From Rosenbergiella metrosideri (GTDB taxonomy: Bacteria; Pseudomonadota; Gammaproteobacteria; Enterobacterales; Enterobacteriaceae), in contig NZ_JALBCV010000004.1 of NCBI RefSeq assembly GCF_022602565.1, positions 62,001 through 126,000 on the forward strand: a stretch of 64,000 nucleotides of DNA, read 5' to 3'. The position numbers were made by a program, and so were the translations under genes. Every line of letters begins with the position of its first letter. The first letter of the stretch is position 1. Positions 54,877-63,829 of this stretch are shown one piece after another. The notes beneath the pieces were generated by a model, which did no database searches, was not told where the DNA came from, and saw nothing but the letters and a program-made list of their open reading frames with translations.

Positions 54877-55534
54877 AATGAACTCTCCTGATCATGCGCG
54901 AAGAGGACGCGGTATAAGCTGTTCAGCGCCCCATTAACGCAATAAACAATGCGAAAATAATTGCTGAGCAATGTCCTGCGCTATTCTTACGCTGACCGCT
55001 TATACTCTGAGTGGTTATCATACAAAAATGATGCCAACTACGTTTTACAAGAATAGTAGGGAATGTGGGAGGAAGGAGAGAAACTAATGATTCAGAATTG
55101 ATCAGTGTGCACCAAAACAATGCTTAGAGAGTGAGATCTTCAAATCCATAACCCGCGGATAGCATACTCTATTCAACTCCCCTATCTGAATGAATAGAAT
55201 AAATACTATTCAATAACAAAGCGTTAAGTGAAAACCGCTCCCTCCTTACTTTTTCTTTTTCTACCGTAATATCTACAACCCTCTACGATAGGAAAAAAGA
55301 ATATTATCAGCATTAGAAATTAAATCATTACATTTCAATGAGTTAAATTATCTCTCAGTCACCAAATTTTACGAAGCGATTCTCAGATAATTCCTTAATG
55401 TAATAATGGCATCGTTTTCGCAGGCAGCAGAAACAATAGTTTCAATCCATGAAGAGAGAATAAGTGAGGATAGCTTATGATCCAAACTAATCTGTTGCCC
55501 CAAAGATTTCCCTTCCTTCGTCGAGGCGACTAGG
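54877..55534. other. Divergent intergenic region of the heterocycle locus
   Basis: About 658 bases between the two divergent operons. The part nearest the amidohydrolase contains a short leader frame (55477-55533). The middle is AT-rich, and I recognise no operator. No regulator gene is encoded within either operon. A 65-codon minus-strand frame is not credible. Confidence 0.55.
55477..55533 (+). CDS. Possible leader peptide upstream of the CodA-like gene
   Basis: An 18-codon frame (MIQTNLLPQRFPFLRRGD) with a good GAGGA upstream. Its stop TAG is one base before the ATG of the amidohydrolase, so translation could be coupled. It could be a coupling or attenuator leader, or chance. Confidence 0.35.
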   Translation: MIQTNLLPQRFPFLRRGD

Positions 55535-56797
55535 ATGATGCGGCCACTACAGGGATTAACACAGGTACGTCTGCCACAATGGCTATTACCGGCTGATTGG
55601 CCGCTGGAGGCAAGTGATCTCGCGCTGGCTAATATTCATTTTAAACACGGCAAAATCCAGTCACTGGTCCCTTGTAAAAAGAGGGTCGTCGACTATTACG
55701 ATGTCGACGGCGCACTCGCCCTCCCCGGGTTAGTGGAACCCCATGCCCATTTGGATAAAACCTTTACCGTACGGCGCAGTCCGGCGACCGGACCAGGACT
55801 CCTTAATGCAATTGGTGCTTTAGCAAAGGATCGTGATTTCTGGTCTGCTGAAGATCTGGCATCACGAGCAGAACGTGCCTTGTTAACGGCCGCACGCCAC
55901 GGTGTGATGACCTTACGTACCCATATTGATTGGGATCAGATATCGCCGCCCTTAAGTTGGTCGGTTATTGGCGCACTCTCTCTTCCCACGCTCACCTTAG
56001 AACGGGTCGCCTTGATCCCCCTGACACTATTGAGTGATAACCGCCATGCACAACAGATAGCTCACGCCGTCTCCTTGAGTGGCCCGGGTTGTCGATTAGG
56101 CGCTTTTATCCATAGCAGTAACTGGAATGCATGTGCGATGGAACACTTATTCCAGTGGGCGCAGGCTTATCACTTGGATCTTGATTTACATATTGATGAA
56201 GAGCTGTCTCGCTCTGCTCAAGGCCTATCGTGGGTCATCGACTATCTTGAACGGGAAACCTTCTCTGGACATATCTGTTGCAGCCACAGTTGTGCATTAG
56301 CCAGTCTCGATGAAGATGAGGCATTGCAGCAATTAAGCCGTTTGGCGGCACACAACGTGACGATCATTGCACTGCCTTTTACCAATTTACTGTTACAGGA
56401 TGCACAGCCTAAACGTACCCCAAGACTTCGTGGGATCACCTTGGTCAAAGAAGCGATGACAAAAGGGATCCCCGTGTTATTTGGCGCAGATAATGTCCAA
56501 GATGCATTTTGCCCTACCGGGAATTACGACCCCATTGAGACCTTGGCCACCGCCCTATTCACCGCCCAACTGAGTAGCCCCTTTGACCGCTATTCAAGCT
56601 GCATCGGTGACCTGAGAAAATTAGGCGGCGTTTCACAACATCCACCGTTACAGCCTGGTAGCTCAGCCAATCTGGTTATTTTTCCTGGTAGCTCAGTGAA
56701 TACTTGGCCACTGAACAGCGCATCAAGGCAAGTGATTTACCAAGGAAACCTTATTTATCAACGAACATTGCAAGAGGAACTGGCTTATGAGTATTGA
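55535..56797 (+). CDS. CodA-like amidohydrolase (cytosine deaminase family)
   Basis: 420 residues. The cytosine deaminase metal motif is HAHLDKT (residues about 71-77), followed by RTHIDWD, HIDEE, CCSHSCALAS and the aspartate region FGADNVQDAF, in the order seen in CodA and AtzC. A C-terminal stretch returns to the beta-sandwich (SSANLVIFPGSS). It probably deaminates or hydrolyses a ring C-N bond of a pyrimidine-like compound. First gene of the plus-strand operon; the RidA gene overlaps its 3' end by 11 bases. Confidence 0.85.
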   Translation: MMRPLQGLTQVRLPQWLLPADWPLEASDLALANIHFKHGKIQSLVPCKKRVVDYYDVDGALALPGLVEPHAHLDKTFTVRRSPATGPGLLNAIGALAKDRDFWSAEDLASRAERALLTAARHGVMTLRTHIDWDQISPPLSWSVIGALSLPTLTLERVALIPLTLLSDNRHAQQIAHAVSLSGPGCRLGAFIHSSNWNACAMEHLFQWAQAYHLDLDLHIDEELSRSAQGLSWVIDYLERETFSGHICCSHSCALASLDEDEALQQLSRLAAHNVTIIALPFTNLLLQDAQPKRTPRLRGITLVKEAMTKGIPVLFGADNVQDAFCPTGNYDPIETLATALFTAQLSSPFDRYSSCIGDLRKLGGVSQHPPLQPGSSANLVIFPGSSVNTWPLNSASRQVIYQGNLIYQRTLQEELAYEY

Positions 56798-57275
56798 TTC
56801 CGGTACAGGAAAACCCTTAGCCCGTTACGCGGCGTGGCGACGTGTGGGTGACTATCTCTATTTTTCTGGTGTTATTCCGGTCAACCCGCACACCGCTACA
56901 ATCGTTAAAGGCTTTGCCGATATCCCAGCTGATGCCCGACAACTGCTGGGTGAAACGGGTGAGTTCTCTACCGACTTTAAACAGGGTCCCATTCTTGCTC
57001 AAAGCTGGTCTGTTTTGGCCTCTATACGGCAAAGTATTGAGGAAGCCGGCGGCAAAATGGAAGACGTTTTCAAGCTGGTCCAGTACTTTCGTGACCTCGA
57101 TCACTTCCCGTATTACAGCAAAGTCAGAAACCTTTTCTTTCCACATCTTTCGCCTGTTTCTACCGTGGTGCAGGTCAGCGAATTATTACCCAGCGGGGAT
57201 GTACTCATTGAAGTCGAAGCAACTGCTTGGCTACCTCTCAAGTGCGATGAGTCCTCTATAAGGAGCGAAAAATGA
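56787..57275 (+). CDS. RidA-family protein lacking the canonical arginine
   Basis: 162 residues of the YjgF/YER057c/UK114 fold: YLYFSGVIPVNP, SIRQSIEEAGGKMEDVFKLVQYF, SPVSTVVQVSELLPSGDVLIEVEATAW. Archetypal RidA has an Arg in ARST or PxRST at this site; here residue 124 is valine (LSPVSTV), although the later acidic pair (IEVEA) is present. It may be a non-deaminating member acting on imine or enamine intermediates of this pathway. It is longer than usual because of an N-terminal insert. Overlaps the next gene as ATGA. Confidence 0.87.
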   Translation: MSIDSGTGKPLARYAAWRRVGDYLYFSGVIPVNPHTATIVKGFADIPADARQLLGETGEFSTDFKQGPILAQSWSVLASIRQSIEEAGGKMEDVFKLVQYFRDLDHFPYYSKVRNLFFPHLSPVSTVVQVSELLPSGDVLIEVEATAWLPLKCDESSIRSEK

Positions 57276-58147
57276 TTCATGGGTATTGTCCGGCAGCTCG
57301 CTTTCTGCCGTATTTGAGTTGGACCGCCATCGCCGACTTACCGGATAGAGCGAATACCGTTATCGTGCTTCCCACCGGCACCATCGAACAGCATGGTCCC
57401 CACCTCCCCTGTTCCGTAGACACGGTAATCGCCTCAGGGGTAGCAGGACATGCGTTGGCTAAACTGCCTTCAACTATTGCTGCTTATGGCATCCCGCCCA
57501 TTAATTATGGTAAATCCGAAGAACACCTTAATTTCCCCGGTACCTTAACACTCAGTGGGGAGACGCTGCGCCATACACTACTTGAGGTGATTGAGTCGGT
57601 CTACCGTGCGGGATTTAGAAAAATCCTGATGATCAATGGTCACGGAGGGCAACCACAAGTCCTGCAAATGGCGGCTCGAGAGATGCGCCTTCGGCACGGT
57701 GACATTATCGTTATCGCCCACGATGTCTTTAACGTTCCTAATAACCAAATGACATTTTTAACAGAAAAAGAGCACACGCTGGGTATGCATGCAGGGCAAA
57801 GCGAAACCGCCTTAATGCTCGCACTGTCGCCCGAGCATGTGCGAATGGACTATGCGGTGGCAAATTATCCGCCCCCTTCACCCTGCCCCACGTTATCGAA
57901 AGAACGCCCTGTCGCGGCTTGGGTTTCTTATGATTTTGGGCCGACCGGCGTTATCGGTGATCCCTGCCCGGCGACTCGAGAACAGGGGGAAAGCCTGCTT
58001 GCATCATTAGCCACCAGTTGGGCTCAAGCCATCACTGAAATTCACGCTATGCAATGGATCACACGTGAGGTTCCGACGTGGGGTAATCACCATTGGCACG
58101 GCTATATTACTCACCCTTCAATCGTCTCTGATACTGCCTCAGAATAA
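57272..58147 (+). CDS. Creatininase-family amidohydrolase
   Basis: 291 residues. Metal ligands are in EQHGPHLPCSVD (E39, H41, D50) and NGHGGQP (about 122-128), with HAGQSETA (E178). The family includes creatinine amidohydrolase, formamide-type deformylases such as ArfB and MftE. Here it would open a cyclic amide or remove a formyl or carbamoyl group. TAAGGAG precedes its ATG, which overlaps the RidA stop. Confidence 0.88.
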   Translation: MIHGYCPAARFLPYLSWTAIADLPDRANTVIVLPTGTIEQHGPHLPCSVDTVIASGVAGHALAKLPSTIAAYGIPPINYGKSEEHLNFPGTLTLSGETLRHTLLEVIESVYRAGFRKILMINGHGGQPQVLQMAAREMRLRHGDIIVIAHDVFNVPNNQMTFLTEKEHTLGMHAGQSETALMLALSPEHVRMDYAVANYPPPSPCPTLSKERPVAAWVSYDFGPTGVIGDPCPATREQGESLLASLATSWAQAITEIHAMQWITREVPTWGNHHWHGYITHPSIVSDTASE

Positions 58148-58158
58148 GGACTCATAGC

Positions 58159-59133
58159 ATGAAAAAAATAGTTAGTGTTCTCAGTCTTCTCTGCACCAAC
58201 TTAGCGATCTCCACTGTCCAAGCTAATGAATCCTTTACCTTTCTGACAAATTGGTATGCCCAAGCAGAACATGGCGGCTTTTACCAAGCTCAAGCCGATG
58301 GGGAGTATAAAAAACAGGGTCTCGATGTCACCCTCCATATGGGCGGGCCCCAAGTCAATGTCATGCAATTAATGGCGGCAGGTCAGGCGGATTGTACGTT
58401 AGGCGATAATGGTCAAGCTCTCGAAAGTTGGCAAGCGGGTGTGCATGGGGTCACGGTCGCAACCGTATTCCAACACTCCCCTACGGTCTTTATTAGTCAC
58501 GAGAAAATCTCCACACCACAGCAATTAGCGAATAAAACATTTCTCCTCGCAACAGAAGCTTATACTTCTTTTTGGCCTTGGGCTAAAAATGAACTGGGCT
58601 TCACCCAGACGAAAATTCGCCCTTATACATTTAGTGTCCAACCCTTTATTGCTGATGATCAGTTAGTTCAACAAGGCTATGTCACCTCCGAACCTTATGC
58701 GATAGCGAAAGGCGGTAAGCCTTTCTATGTTTATCCGCTCAGTGATTGGGGCTACCCTCCCTACGGTAACTCCATCATTTGTATGGCAGACACCGTAAAA
58801 AAACGTCCTCAAGCGGTGGCGGCATTTGTTAAAGCATCAATGCAAGGCTGGAAGGATTATCTGAACGATCCAACCTTGGGTAACCAAGCGATACGCCAAG
58901 CCAATCCACAAATGAGTGCTGAGCAGATCGCCTTTGGTATCGCCCAAATAAAAAAATATCAGCTTGTCACGGGCGGAGATGCTCAGCAGGGCGGAATTGG
59001 TATTATCACGCGGACACGCCTTAAACAAACTTGGGATATGCTGGTTAAAAACCACTTGATTGAACCGAGTAAGGTGCCTTTCGCCCAGACCTACAGCTTA
59101 CAATTTATCGCCCCGGCAAAGGTGATGCCATGA
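58159..59133 (+). CDS. ABC substrate-binding protein, NMT1/ThiY-like (second paralogue)
   Basis: 324 residues; signal peptide ends near VQA. NWYAQAEHGGFYQAQADGEY, QGLDVTLHMGGPQVNVMQLMAAGQADCTLG and WGYPPYGNSI align with the paralogue at 53893. AAGGA precedes the ATG. It is followed directly by ATPase and permease genes, giving a complete ABC importer. Likely ligand: a pyrimidine-like or heterocyclic compound. Confidence 0.9.
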   Translation: MKKIVSVLSLLCTNLAISTVQANESFTFLTNWYAQAEHGGFYQAQADGEYKKQGLDVTLHMGGPQVNVMQLMAAGQADCTLGDNGQALESWQAGVHGVTVATVFQHSPTVFISHEKISTPQQLANKTFLLATEAYTSFWPWAKNELGFTQTKIRPYTFSVQPFIADDQLVQQGYVTSEPYAIAKGGKPFYVYPLSDWGYPPYGNSIICMADTVKKRPQAVAAFVKASMQGWKDYLNDPTLGNQAIRQANPQMSAEQIAFGIAQIKKYQLVTGGDAQQGGIGIITRTRLKQTWDMLVKNHLIEPSKVPFAQTYSLQFIAPAKVMP

Positions 59134-59963
59134 ATAAGCCAGCGAAGGTCCCTATCCCTTTTAGTCAATCAGAGAATAATCTCGCGCCCGCCATTGAAGC
59201 GCTCTCTGCCGAAAAGGTCTATAGCAATGGCACCCAAGCATTGTTACCGGTGAATTTAACTATCCAGCAAGGCCAGTTCGTCACCCTTCTTGGTCCCTCG
59301 GGATGTGGTAAAAGTACATTACTCAAGATGATCGCCGGGCTGATTGAACCCAGTGACGGGAAAATTTTACTGTGGCGTAAAGATAGCCGGCTGAAAGCGG
59401 CTGAAAACCTCTCTTTTGTCTTTCAAGAAGCGACCTTGATGCCATGGTGTAACGTACAAAAAAATGTCCGATTACCCCTCGATCTGGCTGGCGTCCCCAA
59501 AGAAGAGGCAAATCTGCGTGTCGCGGAGGTATTAACCTTAGTAGGGTTAGAAAAATTCGCCAAGGTATTACCTCGCGAGCTCTCTGGTGGTATGCAAATG
59601 CGGGTATCGATTGCCCGCGGATTGGTGACTCGCCCTAAATTATTATTGATGGATGAACCCTTTGGTGCATTGGATGAAATTACCCGTAATAAATTAGACA
59701 GTGATCTCTTACGGTTATGGCAAGAACAAGGGCTGACAGTTGTCTTTGTTACTCACTCGATCCATGAAGCCGTTTTTCTCTCTCAACGGGTCATTATGAT
59801 GGCGGCCCGCCCTGGTAGGGTGGTCGAGGATATTGCGATCGATGCCCCTTTCCCACGCGATGAGCAATTTAGAGTGAGCGCCGATTTTGCCCACTACGCT
59901 CAACAATTACAAACCAGCCTATTACGGGCGAGCCAATCTGGGGAGACCACTCAGCATGCCTAA
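59130..59963 (+). CDS. ABC transporter ATPase (SsuB/ThiZ-like)
   Basis: 277 residues. Walker A GPSGCGKST, Q-loop FVFQEATLMPW, signature LSGGMQMR, Walker B LLLMDEPFGALD and the H-loop VFVTHSIHEAVFL are all present. The LSGGMQMR and EATLMPW forms are typical of nitrate/sulfonate/thiamine-pyrimidine ABC importers. Overlaps the binding-protein stop as ATGA. Confidence 0.93.
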   Translation: MNKPAKVPIPFSQSENNLAPAIEALSAEKVYSNGTQALLPVNLTIQQGQFVTLLGPSGCGKSTLLKMIAGLIEPSDGKILLWRKDSRLKAAENLSFVFQEATLMPWCNVQKNVRLPLDLAGVPKEEANLRVAEVLTLVGLEKFAKVLPRELSGGMQMRVSIARGLVTRPKLLLMDEPFGALDEITRNKLDSDLLRLWQEQGLTVVFVTHSIHEAVFLSQRVIMMAARPGRVVEDIAIDAPFPRDEQFRVSADFAHYAQQLQTSLLRASQSGETTQHA

Positions 59964-60771
59964 ACATCGCCATACTCCTTGGACTCAACATCCACGCTTT
60001 AGTCAATTCTTTTATCCATTGATCGTTGCGATTGCGGTACTGTTGCTCTGGCAAGGTTGGGTAACCTATTTCCACATCCCGGTCTTTTTAGTCCCCTCTC
60101 CGGAGGTAATGGTCGAGAGCTTGGTGCATAATTTTTCAAGATTACTGCATGCGCTATTGTTCACTTTGAAAATTACCCTCATCTCCTTTTTGTTATCCAT
60201 TATCATTGGCTCATTAGTCGCCTTTGTGTTGGTACAGAATCGTTTTATCGAGACGGCGCTCTTTCCTTATATTGTTTTTCTACAAGTCACCCCTATCGTA
60301 GCCATCGCCCCATTGATCATTATATGGGTAAAGGATGCAACGCTATCACTGGTCATCTGTTCCACGCTCATGTCGGTATTCCCCATTATCTCTAATACCA
60401 CACAAGGATTACGCAGCGTATCACCCGGCCTATTGAGTTATTTCACACTTAACCATGCTAGCCGCTTGCAGATACTGTTACGACTACGCATCCCTTCTGC
60501 ACTACCTTATTTCTTTGGCGCCTTACGCATCTCAAGCGGATTATCGCTGATTGGCGCAGTGGTCGCTGAATTCGTCGCGGGAACAGGGGGCAATAATACA
60601 GGCCTCGCTTATCAAATTTTACAAGCCGGCTATCAATTAGATATTCCGTTGATGTTTGCCGCCTTACTGCTAATTTCCCTCACCGGCATCATGTTATTTG
60701 CAGTGATGTCTTGGATCTCTCGACGTGCACTCAGTGCTTGGCACGAGAGTGAATCGACAACAGCCCGCTAA
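59956..60771 (+). CDS. ABC transporter permease (SsuC/ThiX-like)
   Basis: About 271 residues with six helices of the BPD_transp_1 family, including a loop near HASRLQILLRLRIPSALPYFFGALRISSGLSLIGAVVAEF that contacts the ATPase. The ATG at 59956 overlaps the ATPase stop by 8 bases; an in-frame start 23 codons upstream lies inside the ATPase gene and is not expected. Confidence 0.9.
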   Translation: MPKHRHTPWTQHPRFSQFFYPLIVAIAVLLLWQGWVTYFHIPVFLVPSPEVMVESLVHNFSRLLHALLFTLKITLISFLLSIIIGSLVAFVLVQNRFIETALFPYIVFLQVTPIVAIAPLIIIWVKDATLSLVICSTLMSVFPIISNTTQGLRSVSPGLLSYFTLNHASRLQILLRLRIPSALPYFFGALRISSGLSLIGAVVAEFVAGTGGNNTGLAYQILQAGYQLDIPLMFAALLLISLTGIMLFAVMSWISRRALSAWHESESTTAR

Positions 60772-60792
60772 CTAAGCAGCGACGGAGGAAAC

Positions 60793-62172
60793 ATGTCAAT
60801 ATCCCCACCTATCACGGCCTTGATCGCGCAATTCTCTGACTTTACTTGGACTGTTCAACCTGGTTCAGTCAAACGTTTATCCAAGGATTTTCATTGGTTT
60901 AGTCCAGTATTGAAAAAAGAATTAGCCGATAAAAGTGCAGAAGCTATCTTTCATCCGACCACGCCACAACAGTTACAACAAGTAGTTGGCGCCTGTGCCC
61001 AGCAGGCAATACCCCTTACTCTTAGAGGAGCGGGAACGGGTAACTATGGTCAATTAGTCCCTTTGGCGGGTGGGATCGTGATTGATATGACGGGCCTCAA
61101 TAAAATTTGTGATTTTGGGCAAGGCCGAGCGCGAGCACAAGCGGGGATTCGTTTAGCCGAGTTAGAAAATTACACTCGACCTGCGGGTTGGGAGCTACGT
61201 TGTATGCCTTCCACCTATCGTTTAGCGACTCTCGGAGGTTTGTACGCAGGAGGATTCGGCGGTATTGGCTCAATCACTTACGGGCCTCTCGCCGCCAGTG
61301 GTAATGTGTTAAGCCTTACTCTAATGACGGTGGAGGCCTCTCCTCAGATTATTCGGCTTCCTGCCCCGCAAGCCCTCTTACTGCATCACAGTTATGGAAC
61401 GAATGGCATCCTACTCGAAATTGAGATCGCATTAGCACCTTGTCATTCATGGATAGAACGGCTTGATGTATTTGACCATTTTCAGGACGCGTTAAACTAT
61501 TCGGTGGAACTGGCCAATTCGCCGGGGATTGTCAAACGTGAGGTCGCCCTCTTCTCCGCGCCTATTCCGCAATTTTTTACCGCAGTCGCTGAAAAATACC
61601 GTGCCGATCAACATGCGGTCATCACGGTGATTGCACAAGAAAATCATGATTGGGTCGCGCAGTGTACCGAGCGTAATAACGGGAAGAGTGCGGTGTGTCA
61701 AACGGCAGAAGAGGCGAGAGTCTCCCATCAATCACTTATGGAGTATTGTTGGAACCACACGACGCTGCACGCAATGAAAGTCGACAATTGTTTTACTTAT
61801 CTTCAAACGGCCTTCGATCCCGACACCTTTCCCGAACAAATTGCCACAATGAAGGACTTTTTCGGTGATGAAGTCCTGACACATATTGAGTTTTTACGCG
61901 ATAATCATGGGCGCGTCACAGCAAGCGGCTTGCAACTGGTGCGCTTTACGAACGAGGCGCGACTCAACGATATCATGCAGCAATTCCGCGAGCAGGGGAT
62001 AGGTATTAATAATCCTCACGTCTACGAAGTCGAAGCCGGTAAACAAGGCATTATCAGACCGGAAGTCGTCGAGATGAAACAGTGCTATGATCCAGCGGGA
62101 TTGCTCAATCCCGGCAAATTAAGGGGATGGACGGTGCGTGCCTCGCCATATTCTCGATCTGCCCAGCCCTAG
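60793..62172 (+). CDS. FAD-binding (GlcD-type) oxidoreductase
   Basis: 459 residues. An FAD-binding type-4 (PCMH) domain: IFHPTTPQQLQQVV, IPLTLRGAGTGNYGQLVPL, IRLAELENYTRPAGWELR and LGGLYAGGFGGIGSITYG. The C-terminal end MKQCYDPAGLLNPGKL is typical of GlcD/D-lactate dehydrogenase-like flavoproteins. GGAGG precedes the ATG. It is the last gene of the plus operon and probably oxidises a ring or hydroxy-acid intermediate. No flavin-attachment His is evident in the usual position, so FAD is probably non-covalent. Confidence 0.85.
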   Translation: MSISPPITALIAQFSDFTWTVQPGSVKRLSKDFHWFSPVLKKELADKSAEAIFHPTTPQQLQQVVGACAQQAIPLTLRGAGTGNYGQLVPLAGGIVIDMTGLNKICDFGQGRARAQAGIRLAELENYTRPAGWELRCMPSTYRLATLGGLYAGGFGGIGSITYGPLAASGNVLSLTLMTVEASPQIIRLPAPQALLLHHSYGTNGILLEIEIALAPCHSWIERLDVFDHFQDALNYSVELANSPGIVKREVALFSAPIPQFFTAVAEKYRADQHAVITVIAQENHDWVAQCTERNNGKSAVCQTAEEARVSHQSLMEYCWNHTTLHAMKVDNCFTYLQTAFDPDTFPEQIATMKDFFGDEVLTHIEFLRDNHGRVTASGLQLVRFTNEARLNDIMQQFREQGIGINNPHVYEVEAGKQGIIRPEVVEMKQCYDPAGLLNPGKLRGWTVRASPYSRSAQP

Positions 62173-63285
62173 AGAGAAGAGCAGACCACCGCCTACTTTA
62201 ACTTATTACTCACTCTTGGCGGGTCGCTCTCCCGCCACTCTCTCTGTGCAGGGAATGTATAGGCCTATTTGGCATGACTCAGTGCCGTCGAGCGGCTATG
62301 CGCTGTGCGCCTATCGCCCCCCCAGCACCCTCTAAGGCCCTTTGATAATTTCTCCGCTGCGTCTGCAGGCTAGCGTGACCACATCCGCGTAGTCGGCGAC
62401 TTTTTTCTTAACCGTTTACCGATGCCGCTACCCTTGCGGGCACAACGATTGTCGCCAGTGTAGGAATCTTTACGCTATGGTCTGAGCAGCGTCGTCGTCG
62501 GTGGATTAAGGGGGTAAAATTAGGCCCACTCCAGTGTTACCCCTACAAGGAGGAAGGATGTTTCGCCGCCAACTCATCCCGCTCTTCTCTAAGATGAAAA
62601 GAATAAAACCTCAGCACCACTTAAACTTGGCAATAAGTAGTTAACTCTCCCAAGAGTTATCTGTTCATCGTAGGCACGTTGAGCGATAAGAAGATTTTAA
62701 GGTGAGTCAATTATCTGCGTCAAACCTGGGGCAGTAATGCCGCGATAGTCAATTAACTAAAATGGTGATTACTGAAAAAATAATTTTTAAACCATTACTC
62801 GAGGGTATCATCCAACATTAAGGTCAATACCTAATATTAACTTGAATGTGAAAACATCCATAAAGTGTAAGTATCATTATCCTCACCTCATATTAACCTA
62901 TCGATAAAATTAATCTTACAGCGACCTGAAGCGTCAAATAGACTATTTATATAAAAAACGTAGAAAATGCAAAACACGATTAATATCACAACATTCCACA
63001 CCGATATAGATAGTTCTTGAAATAATAACTCATATATTCAATACTATATCATAGCAAGCGGAATTCTGATGTTTTTAATAAAGACAGGGATGATTATGAT
63101 TAATAGTATAGCAAGCCATATTTTATCAGGGCATCAAAGGGCATTAGGCAATGAAATCCGCATCGACTAATCACATCCGAGATTTTGTCAATTTTTCAAG
63201 TTCTAATAAAGAATATTCACCCTATAAAAATGGAAAAAAAGAGAGTTAAGTATTTGGAACGCCATACTATATTAAGGAGTCAACT
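62173..63285. other. Region without a convincing gene
   Basis: About 1.1 kb. Around 62420-62570 several short frames (for example DAATLAGTTIVASVGIFTLW and KGVKLGPLQCYPYKEEG) suggest a decayed membrane-protein gene that I cannot name. The rest is AT-rich. Two tiny frames at 63094-63239 (MIMINSIASHILSGHQ and MKSASTNHIRDFVNF) sit just upstream of the LprI-like gene. Confidence 0.5.
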
Positions 63286-63717
63286 TTGAAAGCTATTTTT
63301 TATAGTGTCGTATTATTATATTCAAATAGTGCGTTATGTTATGAAATGACCGACTATGATTCTATCGAAAAACTAAAATCGCTATCCCCTCATTCATGTC
63401 AAGATATCCATAATGATGATGGTTATTTGGGTTACCTTGCGTGTACTGAAAAAGTGTACAATGACTCAGATAGATTGTTAAAGGACAAATTGAAAAAACT
63501 CAGCATTAAAATAGATAAATTAGAGGATATCGACCTATCTACTCGCTTCAAAAAACACCAAGAACAGTGGCTAAAATATCGAATAGCGAAATGTAATTTC
63601 ATTGCTTCATCAGCTAATACAGGTAGTGCTGCCCACAATCATCTCTACCAACTTTGCTCCTTAATCGAAAACTATAATCGAATAACACTCTTCGATCAGC
63701 CACTGCCTGTATCCTAA
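63286..63717 (+). CDS. Secreted LprI-like (DUF1311) protein
   Basis: 143 residues from a TTG preceded by AAGGAGT. The signal peptide ends near LCY, followed by a helical four-cysteine domain: SCQDI, LACTEKVYNDSDRLL, WLKYRIAKCNFIAS and LYQLCSLIENY. The pattern matches the lysozyme-inhibitor LprI/DUF1311 family found in the periplasm, some of which are immunity proteins for wall-targeting toxins. AT-rich DNA and fragmentary neighbours suggest an accessory gene. Confidence 0.8.
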   Translation: MKAIFYSVVLLYSNSALCYEMTDYDSIEKLKSLSPHSCQDIHNDDGYLGYLACTEKVYNDSDRLLKDKLKKLSIKIDKLEDIDLSTRFKKHQEQWLKYRIAKCNFIASSANTGSAAHNHLYQLCSLIENYNRITLFDQPLPVS

Positions 63718-63829
63718 ACATTTTTATGAAAGTAAATTTGCTGAATAGAATAATTAACATTACAGAATATATAGTGATTGTGGACAAATACAGATAACAT
63801 TTGAGACTGTGCGATTAGTTCGGATCACC

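Noticed and set aside
54923-55120. 65-codon minus-strand frame before the first binding-protein gene
   Set aside because: Composition is not protein-like and no start signal is visible.
59887-59955. N-terminal extension of the ABC permease
   Set aside because: It lies within the ATPase gene in another frame; the ATG at 59956 overlaps the ATPase stop by 8 bases as is usual.
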